Positions 1 to 5,219 of a stretch of 7,470 nucleotides of DNA are shown piece after piece. How positions within the stretch are numbered: position 1 is the stretch's first letter; each line of letters begins with the position of its first letter. A model generated the notes under the pieces. The model did not search any database, was not told where the DNA came from, and saw only the letters and a program-made list of their open reading frames with translations. The stretch is from Nitrospira sp. (GTDB lineage Bacteria > UBA9089 > CG2-30-40-21 > SBAY01), in assembly GCA_005239945.1 (NCBI GenBank), contig SBAY01000293.1:1-7470 (forward strand), in the 5' to 3' direction. The position numbers and the translations under genes are program-made.

Positions 1-72
1 CTATGCGTGGGATTTGGTGCTGAGATGGTTGCTAACCTTTACTCAGACCAGACTTTCACTGATAAGAACTAA
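1..72 (+). CDS. Possible C-terminal tail of an unidentified gene (cut by window edge)
   Basis: Frame 1 is open from the first base to a TAA at 70-72, followed at once by a second in-frame TAA. It reads LCVGFGAEMVANLYSDQTFT plus three more residues (DKN). The composition is protein-like, but 23 codons is short enough to be chance and I recognise no family. If real, this gene converges on the minus-strand operon that ends at 192. A minus-strand start site (92-94) lies just beyond its stop. Confidence 0.25.
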   Translation, partial: LCVGFGAEMVANLYSDQTFTDKN

Positions 73-94
73 TAAACTTGCTCGGCACACTCAT
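56..94 (-). pseudogene. Twelve-codon ORF behind a strong ribosome binding site; gene remnant or tiny peptide
   Basis: On the minus strand a strong Shine-Dalgarno (AAAGGAGG, complement of about 100-107) sits 5 nt before an ATG at 92-94. The reading frame MSVPSKFISSYQ then meets TGA at 56-58. The other two frames also stop soon after, so no single simple frameshift visibly restores a gene within the window. It lies about 97 bp downstream of the 51-aa cysteine-rich gene on the same strand and could be the start of a sixth operon gene that was broken. A genuine small peptide is the alternative. No family is recognised. Confidence 0.3.
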
Positions 95-117
95 TTTTTC
101 CTCCTTTTTTTGATTTT

Positions 118-178
118 ACCACCAAGACACAAAGAGTTAATCTTCTTTAATTCCTTAGTGTCTTCGTGCCTTCGTGGT
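118..178. repeat. Imperfect inverted repeat (18-bp arms), probable dispersed repeat
   Basis: The left arm 118-135 (ACCACCAAGACACAAAGA) pairs with the right arm 161-178 at about 15 of 18 positions around a 25-nt AT-rich loop. The wording (CAAGACACAAAG, GTGTCTTCGTGCCTTCGTGG) matches the style of short dispersed repeats I recall from several repeat-rich bacterial genomes; that is recollection, not a search. It follows the last clear gene of the minus-strand operon, so its transcript could fold, but there is no U-tract to make it a classical terminator. Confidence 0.6.
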
Positions 179-191
179 TAGTCTCTTTTCC

Positions 192-347
192 CTACTTTAC
201 CCGTTTCATTGGCACACCACAGCAATAAGGCACTGCCTTTGGCTCTTCATCAAACTCGATGACAGGGCAATTACAATCTGTTCCACAGTTACATTCATAC
301 TTTATCGGCTTTTCCTGTTCTTTAGTTCCACAGCAACAATCACACAT
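192..347 (-). CDS. 51-aa cysteine-rich putative metal-binding protein
   Basis: The ATG at 345-347 is preceded by one of the best Shine-Dalgarno sites in the window (AAGGAGGTGAT, complement of about 353-363), and the frame runs to TAG at 192-194. The protein has ten cysteines in 51 residues, in three groups: C2, C4, C5, C6; then C19, C21, C25, C27; then C42, C43 in a YCCGVPMKR tail. The spacing suggests bound metal (zinc, copper or an iron-sulfur cluster). The CCGxPM ending recalls short motifs in desulfoferrodoxin-type proteins, but this is not a match to that family. It is the last clear gene of the perR-led operon, 46 bp after the PsiE-like gene. A metallothionein-like or redox role under PerR control is inference; function is unknown. 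Confidence 0.8.
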   Translation of the reverse strand: MCDCCCGTKEQEKPIKYECNCGTDCNCPVIEFDEEPKAVPYCCGVPMKRVK

Positions 348-393
348 ATTATATCACCTCCTTCATTTTCATTTATTCTTTGTGTGCCACAAA

Positions 394-831
394 TCACACA
401 ACTGTTTCCTTATCTTCTTTCTCTATCTTAACCTCACCACTTGTGACTAATCGCTCAAAAGTAAGGCATTCCCTACATTTGACCAGATATTTGCGAATAG
501 CAAATAATCCAGCCAGGGCAACTACACCCAGAACAATATCGTAAATTCCTGTGGTCAGAAGTAAAAGTTTTCTGGCAATAACAAAGGCTAATATCTCCGG
601 CAAAAGTTCCACCCGGCGTTTAATCATCATTATGGCCATTTCTAAACCTATAACCAAAAGGAAGAAATTGCTCATAATTGTTTCAAAGGTGGTGTGGAAT
701 CCACCCCAGGAGACAATCCGATGTTGAGTAATCAAGGTAACAAACATTGCCAGCCCAAAGATAACAATGGCCACAATTATTAATCCCAAAAATATCTCCA
801 GCCAGAATAGTAACTTATTGATAAATTTCAT
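394..831 (-). CDS. PsiE-like integral membrane protein (145 aa)
   Basis: This small membrane protein has about four hydrophobic segments: residues 10-34, 54-71, 77-93 and 96-113. A basic, acidic-ended cytoplasmic-looking tail carries CRECLTFERL. The central block, a GLE motif near 62-64 followed by a long hydrophobic stretch ending in FVIARKLLLL (83-92), resembles the conserved part of the phosphate-starvation-inducible PsiE family (pattern ELL...IARKIIVLD). The biochemical role of that family is not established, and the name says nothing sure about phosphate here. The start is supported by AAGGAGG about 7 nt upstream of the ATG. It lies 40 bp after the 79-aa gene and 46 bp before the 51-aa gene on the same strand, so co-transcription is likely. 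Family assignment is by motif recall only. Confidence 0.7.
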   Translation of the reverse strand: MKFINKLLFWLEIFLGLIIVAIVIFGLAMFVTLITQHRIVSWGGFHTTFETIMSNFFLLVIGLEMAIMMIKRRVELLPEILAFVIARKLLLLTTGIYDIVLGVVALAGLFAIRKYLVKCRECLTFERLVTSGEVKIEKEDKETVV

Positions 832-871
832 GTTTTCCTCCTTGTTAAAAATCTTTCATGCAAGAAGACAT

Positions 872-1111
872 TTATCCTTCCCTTTGGGTCATCAATTCTT
901 TATATCTCTCTTCCCCTATACATTCTTTAGCTGCTGGACACCACTGGATGCAGGAAGGAATATCTTCTTTGAATATTACGGTACTACACCTCCTACATTT
1001 TCCTTTTAGCTCATTACTCCATATTTCCACTTCTTCCTTGCAATTCGGGCACTCTTTTAAGGTTGGTATGGGAGTGATGATAGTGCTTGAGCCAGGACAT
1101 CGTATTTCCAT
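872..1111 (-). CDS. 79-aa zinc-ribbon-like cysteine-rich protein
   Basis: This small soluble protein has a CPNC knuckle (C21, C24), a second CRRC knuckle (C39, C42) and a C-terminal CIQWCPAAKEC block (C54, C58, C64), plus C5 in an RCPG start. The first two pairs form a plausible zinc ribbon. The W-C-P-x-A-x-x-C-x-G tail recalls small uncharacterised proteins found in anaerobes, but I cannot give a function. Its ATG is only 5 nt past the stop of the ferredoxin-like gene, and its ribosome site (AAAGG region) lies inside that gene's end, so the two are probably translationally coupled. Together with the 51-aa protein it makes the operon strikingly rich in cysteine clusters. Confidence 0.75.
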   Translation of the reverse strand: MEIRCPGSSTIITPIPTLKECPNCKEEVEIWSNELKGKCRRCSTVIFKEDIPSCIQWCPAAKECIGEERYKELMTQREG

Positions 1112-1116
1112 TTCCT

Positions 1117-1821
1117 TTATTTCCTTTCCCCCTTGATGCTAATTACAACCTGCTCAAGGGGTAGCTCCTTACCACTTCGTGTCATAGCCGTTCTTGCCAG
1201 ATGAAACAGGCCAAAACAGCAGGGAACTTCCATGTGGATAACCTTAATGCTCTTTAGATTCGATTGCCGAAATATTTCCACTAATTTTTGCTGGTAGATC
1301 TTTACATCATCCAATTTGGGACAGCTAATAATCACAGCCTTGCCTTTCAGGAAATCCTGATGGAAATTGCCATAGGCAAAGGGGACACAGTCAGCGGTAA
1401 CAATCAAATCAGCTCCATCAAGATAAGGTGCCTGGGGCGGAACTAAAGCCAGTTTCACCGGCCACTGGGAAAGCATGGAAGAAGAGCTTGCTTGCTCGGG
1501 TTGACTTGCGGTATCCACTTCCCAATGCATCACCTTAAAAGAGGGACAACCGCAGGGCAGGGACTCAGAACTGGCCTGCTGCACCTTCTTTAGGTGTTCC
1601 TCAACCGCCTTCTCATCAAACTCCTCAGCCTCCCGTTCCTCGATGGTGATAGCCCCCTGTGGGCATTCCCCCAAACAGGCTCCAAGACCATCACAGTATT
1701 TCTCACTAATCAAGCAGGCTTTGCCATCAACAATCTGGATTGCCCCCTCGGCACAAGCCGGTACACACAATCCACAGCCATTACATTTTTCCTCGTCAAT
1801 TTTGACGATACTTCGTTTCAT
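1117..1821 (-). CDS. Ferredoxin-like iron-sulfur protein with N-terminal Fe-S domain (234 aa)
   Basis: The N-terminus carries a ferredoxin-type domain. Its first motif is CNGCGLCVPAC (C13, C16, C19, C23); its second is CDGLGACLGECP (C43, C49, C53), where the usual second cysteine is Leu46. I recall this CDGLGAC form as typical of a family widespread in anaerobes, so it is probably not a mutation, though the number of intact 4Fe-4S clusters is uncertain. An acidic linker (about 61-85) leads to a C-terminal domain with LPCGCPSFK (C90, C92), TADCVPFAY (C145), SCPKLDD (C167) and EVPCCFG (C201, C202). These conserved-looking cysteines could bind further metal. The likely role is electron transfer or a redox sensor; the partner is unknown. 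The start has AAGGGGTGAT just upstream. It is the second gene of the perR-led operon, separated from perR by a 104-bp gap holding a hairpin repeat. Confidence 0.85.
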   Translation of the reverse strand: MKRSIVKIDEEKCNGCGLCVPACAEGAIQIVDGKACLISEKYCDGLGACLGECPQGAITIEEREAEEFDEKAVEEHLKKVQQASSESLPCGCPSFKVMHWEVDTASQPEQASSSSMLSQWPVKLALVPPQAPYLDGADLIVTADCVPFAYGNFHQDFLKGKAVIISCPKLDDVKIYQQKLVEIFRQSNLKSIKVIHMEVPCCFGLFHLARTAMTRSGKELPLEQVVISIKGERK

Positions 1822-1852
1822 TTCATATCACCCCTTGATTGAATCAGGTTGT

Positions 1853-1921
1853 TTAGGCTGAAGGCTGGTAGGTTATAATCCCTTCCTGTTCTGCCTAACA
1901 GTCCAACAGCCTTCAGCCTAA
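1853..1921. repeat. Perfect 15-bp inverted repeat between the regulator and ferredoxin genes
   Basis: TTAGGCTGAAGGCTG at 1853-1867 is exactly repeated in reverse complement at 1907-1921, with a 39-nt loop. It fills most of the 104-bp gap between the perR-like stop (1926) and the ferredoxin start (1821). The core CCTTCAGCCT occurs again twice at 5038-5047 and 5053-5062, inside the amt remnant, so this is a dispersed repeat. In the operon transcript it could form a stem that attenuates or processes the mRNA. There is no U-tract. Confidence 0.75.
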
Positions 1922-1925
1922 CAGC

Positions 1926-2327
1926 CTATTTTCGACAATCCGCGCAAACACCATAAAGATATGCCTGAACTTCTTCCACCTTATGCCCGTCAACTTCCCC
2001 TTGTTTAGAAACAGGGCACTCAATCGGAATATCAAAAACCTTTTCACACCGCTGGCAGAAAAAGTGGTGGTGCATCTTAGGATTTGGGTCAAAACAGACC
2101 TTATCCTTGCGGATAGAAAGTTTCTGAATCTCACCCTCCTTTTTAAGCAATTCCAGGGTAGAGTAAATAGTTGCCTGGGAGATGGAAGGATATTTTTCCT
2201 TTAAGTTCGTATAAATCTCTTCCACGGTTGGATGAAGCTGGGTATTGTCCAGGAATTCCCAGACAGCCAATCTCTGAATAGTCAGAACAACGCCCTTTTT
2301 CTTCAACCTTTCGATCTTTTCTTGCAT
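1926..2327 (-). CDS. perR: PerR-type Fur-family metal/peroxide regulator (133 aa)
   Basis: This is a full-length Fur-family repressor. It has an N-terminal winged helix with recognition helix SQATIYSTLELL (about 50-61) and a C-terminal dimerisation and metal domain. All five regulatory-metal ligands of Bacillus PerR have counterparts: H32 (LHPTVEEIY), D80, H86 and H88 (HHHFFC), and D99 (KVFDI). Asp rather than Glu at the last position favours PerR over Fur. The structural zinc site is C91, C94 and C128, C131 (GVCADC). PerR proteins sense peroxide by iron-catalysed histidine oxidation. The frame is open up to 2372, but I chose the ATG at 2325-2327: it has GGAGG five bases upstream, and the 2372 start lies upstream of the predicted transcription start. 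It heads the minus-strand operon and diverges from glnA. Confidence 0.85.
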   Translation of the reverse strand: MQEKIERLKKKGVVLTIQRLAVWEFLDNTQLHPTVEEIYTNLKEKYPSISQATIYSTLELLKKEGEIQKLSIRKDKVCFDPNPKMHHHFFCQRCEKVFDIPIECPVSKQGEVDGHKVEEVQAYLYGVCADCRK

Positions 2328-2360
2328 AGCAACCTCCATTTTATTTCTTATTCTGTTCTT

Positions 2361-2389
2361 ATTATAGCACAATGTTAATTATTTGTCAA
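2361..2389 (-). promoter_or_regulatory. Consensus sigma70/SigA promoter of the perR-led operon
   Basis: On the minus strand TTGACA (complement of 2384-2389) and TATAAT (complement of 2361-2366) are separated by exactly 17 nt; both hexamers are perfect. The predicted transcription start is near 2354, giving a leader of about 27 nt that holds the GGAGG site for the ATG at 2327. The AT-rich spacer (AATAATTAAC) could host a Fur/PerR operator, but I see no convincing match to the 7-1-7 Per box, so autoregulation is only a possibility. Confidence 0.85.
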
Positions 2390-2406
2390 GAATTATTTTA
2401 AACTTT

Positions 2407-2614
2407 TTAAAATAATTCGACCTGTGCAAACGGAATCGCACAAGAGTACTTAGAAAAGTATGGCTGTATCAATAGGTTAGCAAAAGGACGCAAGGAACAC
2501 AAAGGATGCAGAGGAGATAAATAATCTCTGTGAACTGAAGCGTAAGCTCTCGTGGCACCCGCTTGCGGGTCGCTGCGTTGAAAAAAGTTGATTGCACAGG
2601 TCCAAATAATTTAA
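2407..2614. mobile_element. 208-bp non-coding element with 25-bp terminal inverted repeats (MITE-like)
   Basis: The ends 2407-2431 and 2590-2614 are inverted copies matching at 21 of 25 positions, sharing the exact core GACCTGTGCAA. A third copy of the same end occurs at 7327-7351 (GACTTGTGCAATC), which supports a dispersed element. The interior has no ORF. It contains a purine-rich GCAAGGAACACAAAGGATGC stretch, a CAGAGGAGAT/ATCTCTG hairpin and a palindromic ACCCGCTTGCGGGT. Target-site duplications are not obvious. The interior text resembles other dispersed repeats, so a nested structure is possible. Confidence 0.6.
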
Positions 2615-2621
2615 GCAGAGG

Positions 2622-2645
2622 GGTTACCAAAAAGGGTAATTTTTT
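2622..2645 (+). terminator. Weak terminator-like hairpin with T-tract upstream of glnA
   Basis: GGTTACC (2622-2628) can pair with GGTAATT (2635-2641), including two G-U pairs, around a 6-nt loop. The last two bases begin a run of T at 2640-2645. The stem is short and weak. If active on the plus strand it would stop read-through towards glnA; it could equally be chance in AT-rich DNA. Confidence 0.3.
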
Positions 2646-2675
2646 ACTTTATTTAATAAGGTCAAATAGGACTTA

Positions 2676-2765
2676 GAGCCTATCCGAAAAGTTGGAAGCC
2701 CAAACTTGTTCGAGGCATTTTCCCCAAACCAGGTTGAGGCATCCGTTGGTTTTTGGGATAGGTTC
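2676..2765. mobile_element. 90-bp MITE with IS5-like terminal inverted repeats
   Basis: The left end GAGCCTATCCGAAAA (2676-2690) and the right end (2751-2765, reverse complement GAACCTATCCCAAAA) match at 13 of 15 positions. TTA flanks both sides (2673-2675 and 2766-2768), consistent with a 3-bp TNA target duplication as made by IS1031-type members of the IS5 family; that family link is from memory. There is no ORF. The interior has a 20-bp imperfect direct repeat (2699-2718 and 2723-2742, 16 of 20 identical). The right end lies 44 bp before the glnA start codon. Confidence 0.65.
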
Positions 2766-2781
2766 TTATTAGACCTATAAA
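2753..2781 (+). promoter_or_regulatory. Candidate glnA promoter spanning the MITE right end
   Basis: TTGGGA (2753-2758, 4 of 6 to the -35 consensus) and TATAAA (2776-2781, 5 of 6 to the -10) are 17 nt apart. The -35 lies inside the right terminal repeat of the 90-bp element and the -10 in the flanking DNA. The predicted start is near 2788, leaving about 22 nt before the glnA ATG, which contains its AAAGGAGGTG ribosome site (2791-2800). No better promoter was noticed closer to the gene. Confidence 0.45.
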
Positions 2782-2809
2782 TAAAAATTTAAAGGAGGTG
2801 CACAAAAAG

Positions 2810-4141
2810 ATGTGTGCAAAAACAAAAGAGGATGTCCTTAAATCGGTTAAGGACAACGATGTCAAGTTTATTCGGTTGTGGTTCACGGATATTTTGGGAC
2901 AGCTCAAGAGTTTTTCTATTACTGATGTAGAACTCGAGCGGGCATTAGAGCAAGGGATGGGATTTGATGGTTCATCTATCACGGGGTATCAGTCGATTGA
3001 AGAGAGTGATATGATTGCTATGCCTGACCCGACTACATTCCAATTGCTTCCATGGAGACCAACTGAAAAGGCAGTGGCCAGGATGTTCTGTGATGTCTTG
3101 CTTCCAGGTGGCAGGCCTTATGAAGGTGATCCAAGGTATGCTTTGAAGAGGGCATTGGAAAGGGCAAAAAATATGGGGTTTGACCACTATTACCTTGGAC
3201 CTGAACTTGAGTATTTCTATTTTAACTCATCTTCTGCCACAGATGTGCTGGACAAGGGTGGCTATTTTGACCTCACCACATTAGATGCGGCATCAGATCT
3301 GCGAAGAGAGACCATTCTGGCTTTAGAGTCAATGGGGATTCACATAGAATATAGTCACCACGAGGTTGCCCCAAGCCAGCATGAGATAGATATGCGTTAT
3401 GCCGACGCCTTGACTATGGCGGATAATGTGATGACCTATCGCCTGGTGGTCAAGGAGATAGCCCAAAAATATGGTGTCTATGCTACATTTATGCCCAAGC
3501 CGATCTTTGGCGAAAATGGCAGCGGAATGCACACCCATCAATCCCTCTTCAAAGGAGATAAAAACGCATTCTATGACGCAAACGATAAATACCACCTGAG
3601 CGATACGGCTAAAAAATTCATTGCCGGACAATTAAAACATGCCAGGGAGATGAGTTGTGTCTTTGCCCAATGGGTGAATTCTTATAAAAGGCTTGTTCCG
3701 GGTTATGAGGCACCTGTTTATATCGCCTGGTCACAAAGAAACAGGTCAGCCTTAATCAGGATACCTCTCTATCATCCAGGAAAAGAGTATGCCACCAGGG
3801 CAGAACTTAGATGTCCAGACCCAGCCTGTAATCCATATCTTACCTTTGCGGTGATGCTTCAGGCAGGTCTTGAGGGGATTGAGAAAAAGTATGATTTACC
3901 CCAGCCAATGGAGATAAACCTCTATCATTTAACAGATGAGGAGAGAAAAAAGGCAGGAATTGAGATGCTCCCAGGCAGTCTTGGTGAGGCAGTCAGCCTG
4001 GCTGAAAAGAGTGAATTGGTTAAAACGGCCTTAGGAGACCATATCTTCCCGCGATTTATTGCCTTAAAGAAAAAGGAATGGGAAGAATATCGAATACAGG
4101 TAACTGAGTACGAACTAAACAAGTATCTACCTATTCTGTAG
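2810..4141 (+). CDS. glnA: Glutamine synthetase type I (443 aa)
   Basis: This enzyme condenses glutamate and ammonia into glutamine with ATP in the cytoplasm, as a dodecamer. The sequence is full length and carries the family marks: N-terminal beta-grasp with GFDGSSITGY (51-60), LGPELEYF (129-136) with catalytic acidic residues, SHHEVAPSQHEID (182-194), MPKPIFGENGSGMHTH (228-243), NSYKRLVPGYEAP (290-302, with flap Glu300), RNRSALIRIP (310-319) and RAELRCPDPACNPY (330-343). The 443-aa length without the long insertion of the adenylylated enterobacterial type fits the GSI-alpha size class, but Arg62, the alpha-type feedback residue in Bacillus, is Ser here. An in-frame GTG at 2798 overlaps the Shine-Dalgarno, so the start is the ATG at 2810, 9 nt after AAAGGAGGTG. 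It lies just upstream of an amt remnant, a usual nitrogen-assimilation partner. Confidence 0.96.
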   Translation: MCAKTKEDVLKSVKDNDVKFIRLWFTDILGQLKSFSITDVELERALEQGMGFDGSSITGYQSIEESDMIAMPDPTTFQLLPWRPTEKAVARMFCDVLLPGGRPYEGDPRYALKRALERAKNMGFDHYYLGPELEYFYFNSSSATDVLDKGGYFDLTTLDAASDLRRETILALESMGIHIEYSHHEVAPSQHEIDMRYADALTMADNVMTYRLVVKEIAQKYGVYATFMPKPIFGENGSGMHTHQSLFKGDKNAFYDANDKYHLSDTAKKFIAGQLKHAREMSCVFAQWVNSYKRLVPGYEAPVYIAWSQRNRSALIRIPLYHPGKEYATRAELRCPDPACNPYLTFAVMLQAGLEGIEKKYDLPQPMEINLYHLTDEERKKAGIEMLPGSLGEAVSLAEKSELVKTALGDHIFPRFIALKKKEWEEYRIQVTEYELNKYLPIL

Positions 4142-4154
4142 AGATAGATAGTAA

Positions 4155-4173
4155 CACAAGCATCTTGCTTGTG
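4155..4173. repeat. Perfect 8-bp hairpin after glnA
   Basis: CACAAGCA and TGCTTGTG flank a 3-nt loop (TCT), 13 bp after the glnA stop. It may help end glnA transcription or protect the 3' end, but no U-tract follows (ATTATAAAC). It also lies just before the point where the amt homology begins (about 4200), so it may mark a repeat that replaced the 5' part of amt. Confidence 0.6.
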
Positions 4174-4199
4174 ATTATAAACAAAAAAAGAGAGGCTTC

Positions 4200-5030
4200 C
4201 CTTCAGGTTGGGCTTGAATCTTCATCCTCTTATGCCACAACCGTTCCTCATCAGGCATTTATGATTTTTCAGGGGATGTTTGCCTGTATTACTCCAGCCC
4301 TTATTTTTGGGGCTTTTGCCAAACGAATGAAGTTTTCCACTTTACTTGTATTTACCATTGTCTGGGCAACACTGGTTTATGACCCGATTTGCCATTGGGT
4401 CTGGGGAGTAGGCGGTTGGCTAAGTAAATTGGGTTGTCTTGACTTTGCTGGTGGAATAGTAGTGCCTCTTCAAGATTGAATTCGTGGGTAAAAATTTTCC
4501 CCTCTCCCCTTGTGGGAGAGGGTAGGATGAGGGGAGATGGGGGAAGATTATCACCCTCCCCTCAATCCTCTCCCATCAAGGGAGGGGAAAAACAACTAAT
4601 CCCTAAAATCAATCTTGAAGAGGTAGTAGTACATTTAAGCTCTGGTATTGCTGCTCTGGCAGCCTGTTTGATGATAGGTAAACGCAAAGGGTATCTACAC
4701 CAACTTATGTCACCACACAGCTTACCTATGACTATTTTGGGAACTGCCCTTTTATGGTTTGGTTGGTTTGGATTTAATGCGGGTAGTAGTCTGACCTCAA
4801 GCGGATTAGCGGTCAGTGCCTTTGTGGTAACTAATACCTCTGCCGCAGCCGCGGCTATTACCTGGGCGATTCTGGAATGGAGATATCGGAGCACTCCTAC
4901 GGTGCTTGGCACCGCGACTGGGGCTATTGCTGGGTTGGCAACAATAACCCCAACATCAGGCTTTGTCTCCCCTCTATCTGCTATAACCATTGGAGTTGCG
5001 GCTGGAATTATCTCCTACCTCGCTGTTTCC
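4200..5030 (+). pseudogene. amt: Ammonium transporter (Amt) remnant, truncated at both ends and split by an insertion
   Basis: The first piece, in frame with 4165-4479, reads VGLESSSSYATTVPHQAFMI, FQGMFACITPALIFGAF, LVYDPICHWVWG and DFAGGIVV. The second piece, from 4629, reads VHLSSGIAALAACLMIGKRKGY, LLWFGWFGFNAGSS, VTNTSAAAAAITWAILEW, TPTSGFVSPL and ends near ISYLAV (about 5028). This is the central part of an Amt channel. The N-terminal roughly 100 residues with the start and first membrane helices are missing. So is the C-terminal third with the second pore histidine (H318 in E. coli AmtB). The insertion at 4464-4630 is 167 nt counting the target duplication, so it shifts the frame and adds a stop. 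Removing it restores an uninterrupted IVVHLSSG join. The tail after 5030 is repeat sequence. No functional transporter is expected. Confidence 0.92.
4464..4623. mobile_element. 160-bp MITE inserted in amt, with 15-bp perfect TIRs and 7-bp target duplication
   Basis: CCTCTTCAAGATTGA (4465-4479) is exactly inverted at 4609-4623. TAGTAGT flanks both sides (4457-4463 and 4624-4630), which is the duplicated target; one extra G (4464) sits at the left junction. There is no transposase. The interior (about 4495-4590) is an imperfect palindrome of CCCCTCTCCC and GGGAGAGGG blocks of a kind I recall as a common dispersed repeat, possibly nested in the element. In-frame translation across it gives low-complexity text (SPSPQSSP) and is not a real protein. 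Confidence 0.88.
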
Positions 5031-5037
5031 TGGCGTC

Positions 5038-5062
5038 CCTTCAGCCTATCTACCTTCAGCCT
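5038..5062. repeat. Direct repeat CCTTCAGCCT at the broken 3' end of amt
   Basis: CCTTCAGCCT occurs at 5038-5047 and 5053-5062, immediately after the last residues that look like Amt. The same 10-mer is in the inverted repeat at 1853-1921. It therefore looks like part of a dispersed repeat whose insertion or recombination removed the 3' third of amt. Confidence 0.6.
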
Positions 5063-5094
5063 TTCCCCCCAATTAACTAACGCATTACGAAAAT

Positions 5095-5178
5095 AGAACA
5101 CAGATTAGACAGATTAGACGGATTTTCACGAATTAAATAATCTGTGGAAATCAGTCTAATCCGTGTCATCCGTGTGCT
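5095..5178. repeat. 35-bp-arm imperfect inverted repeat between amt remnant and rluD
   Basis: Arms 5095-5129 and 5144-5178 match at 28 of 35 positions, ungapped, around a 14-nt loop. Each arm has internal near-repeats (AGACAGATTAGACGGATTTT; AATCCGTGTCATCCGTGTG). The phrase CACAGATTAGACAGATTAGA is of a dispersed-repeat kind I recall from other genomes; a related text (CCGCAGATTTCGCAGATTAC) appears at about 7363-7382. It lies between convergent genes and could fold on either transcript, but it lacks a clear U-tract. Confidence 0.75.
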
Positions 5179-5198
5179 ATTTACTACTCGATTACCGT

Positions 5199-5219
5199 CA
5201 GATTATAAGATATAATCTG
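5199..5219 (-). repeat. Perfect 9-bp AT-rich hairpin covering the rluD stop codon
   Basis: CAGATTATA (5199-5207) and TATAATCTG (5211-5219) flank a 3-nt loop, and the rluD stop (5203-5205) lies in the stem. It might stabilise the 3' end of the mRNA. No T-run follows on the minus strand, so it is not a typical intrinsic terminator. Confidence 0.5.

Noticed and set aside
174..450. Plus-strand ORFs across the 51-aa gene and the end of the PsiE-like gene
   Set aside because: Hydrophobic, low-complexity antisense readings of minus-strand genes that have good ribosome sites.
2328..2372. Longer N-terminus for the PerR-like regulator
   Set aside because: The upstream ATG lies before the predicted transcription start, inside the promoter spacer; the ATG at 2327 has GGAGG at correct spacing.
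2361..2400. PerR/Fur operator over the perR promoter
   Set aside because: The AT-rich spacer has only a weak palindrome (about 8 of 13 positions) and does not convincingly match the 7-1-7 box.
2798..2809. GTG start giving a four-residue longer glutamine synthetase
   Set aside because: The GTG overlaps the AAAGGAGGTG ribosome site; the ATG at 2810 has proper spacing and gives the usual family N-terminus.
4476..4628. Proline/serine-rich N-terminus of the second Amt fragment as a real protein
   Set aside because: It is translation of the inserted element, which has TIRs and a target duplication.
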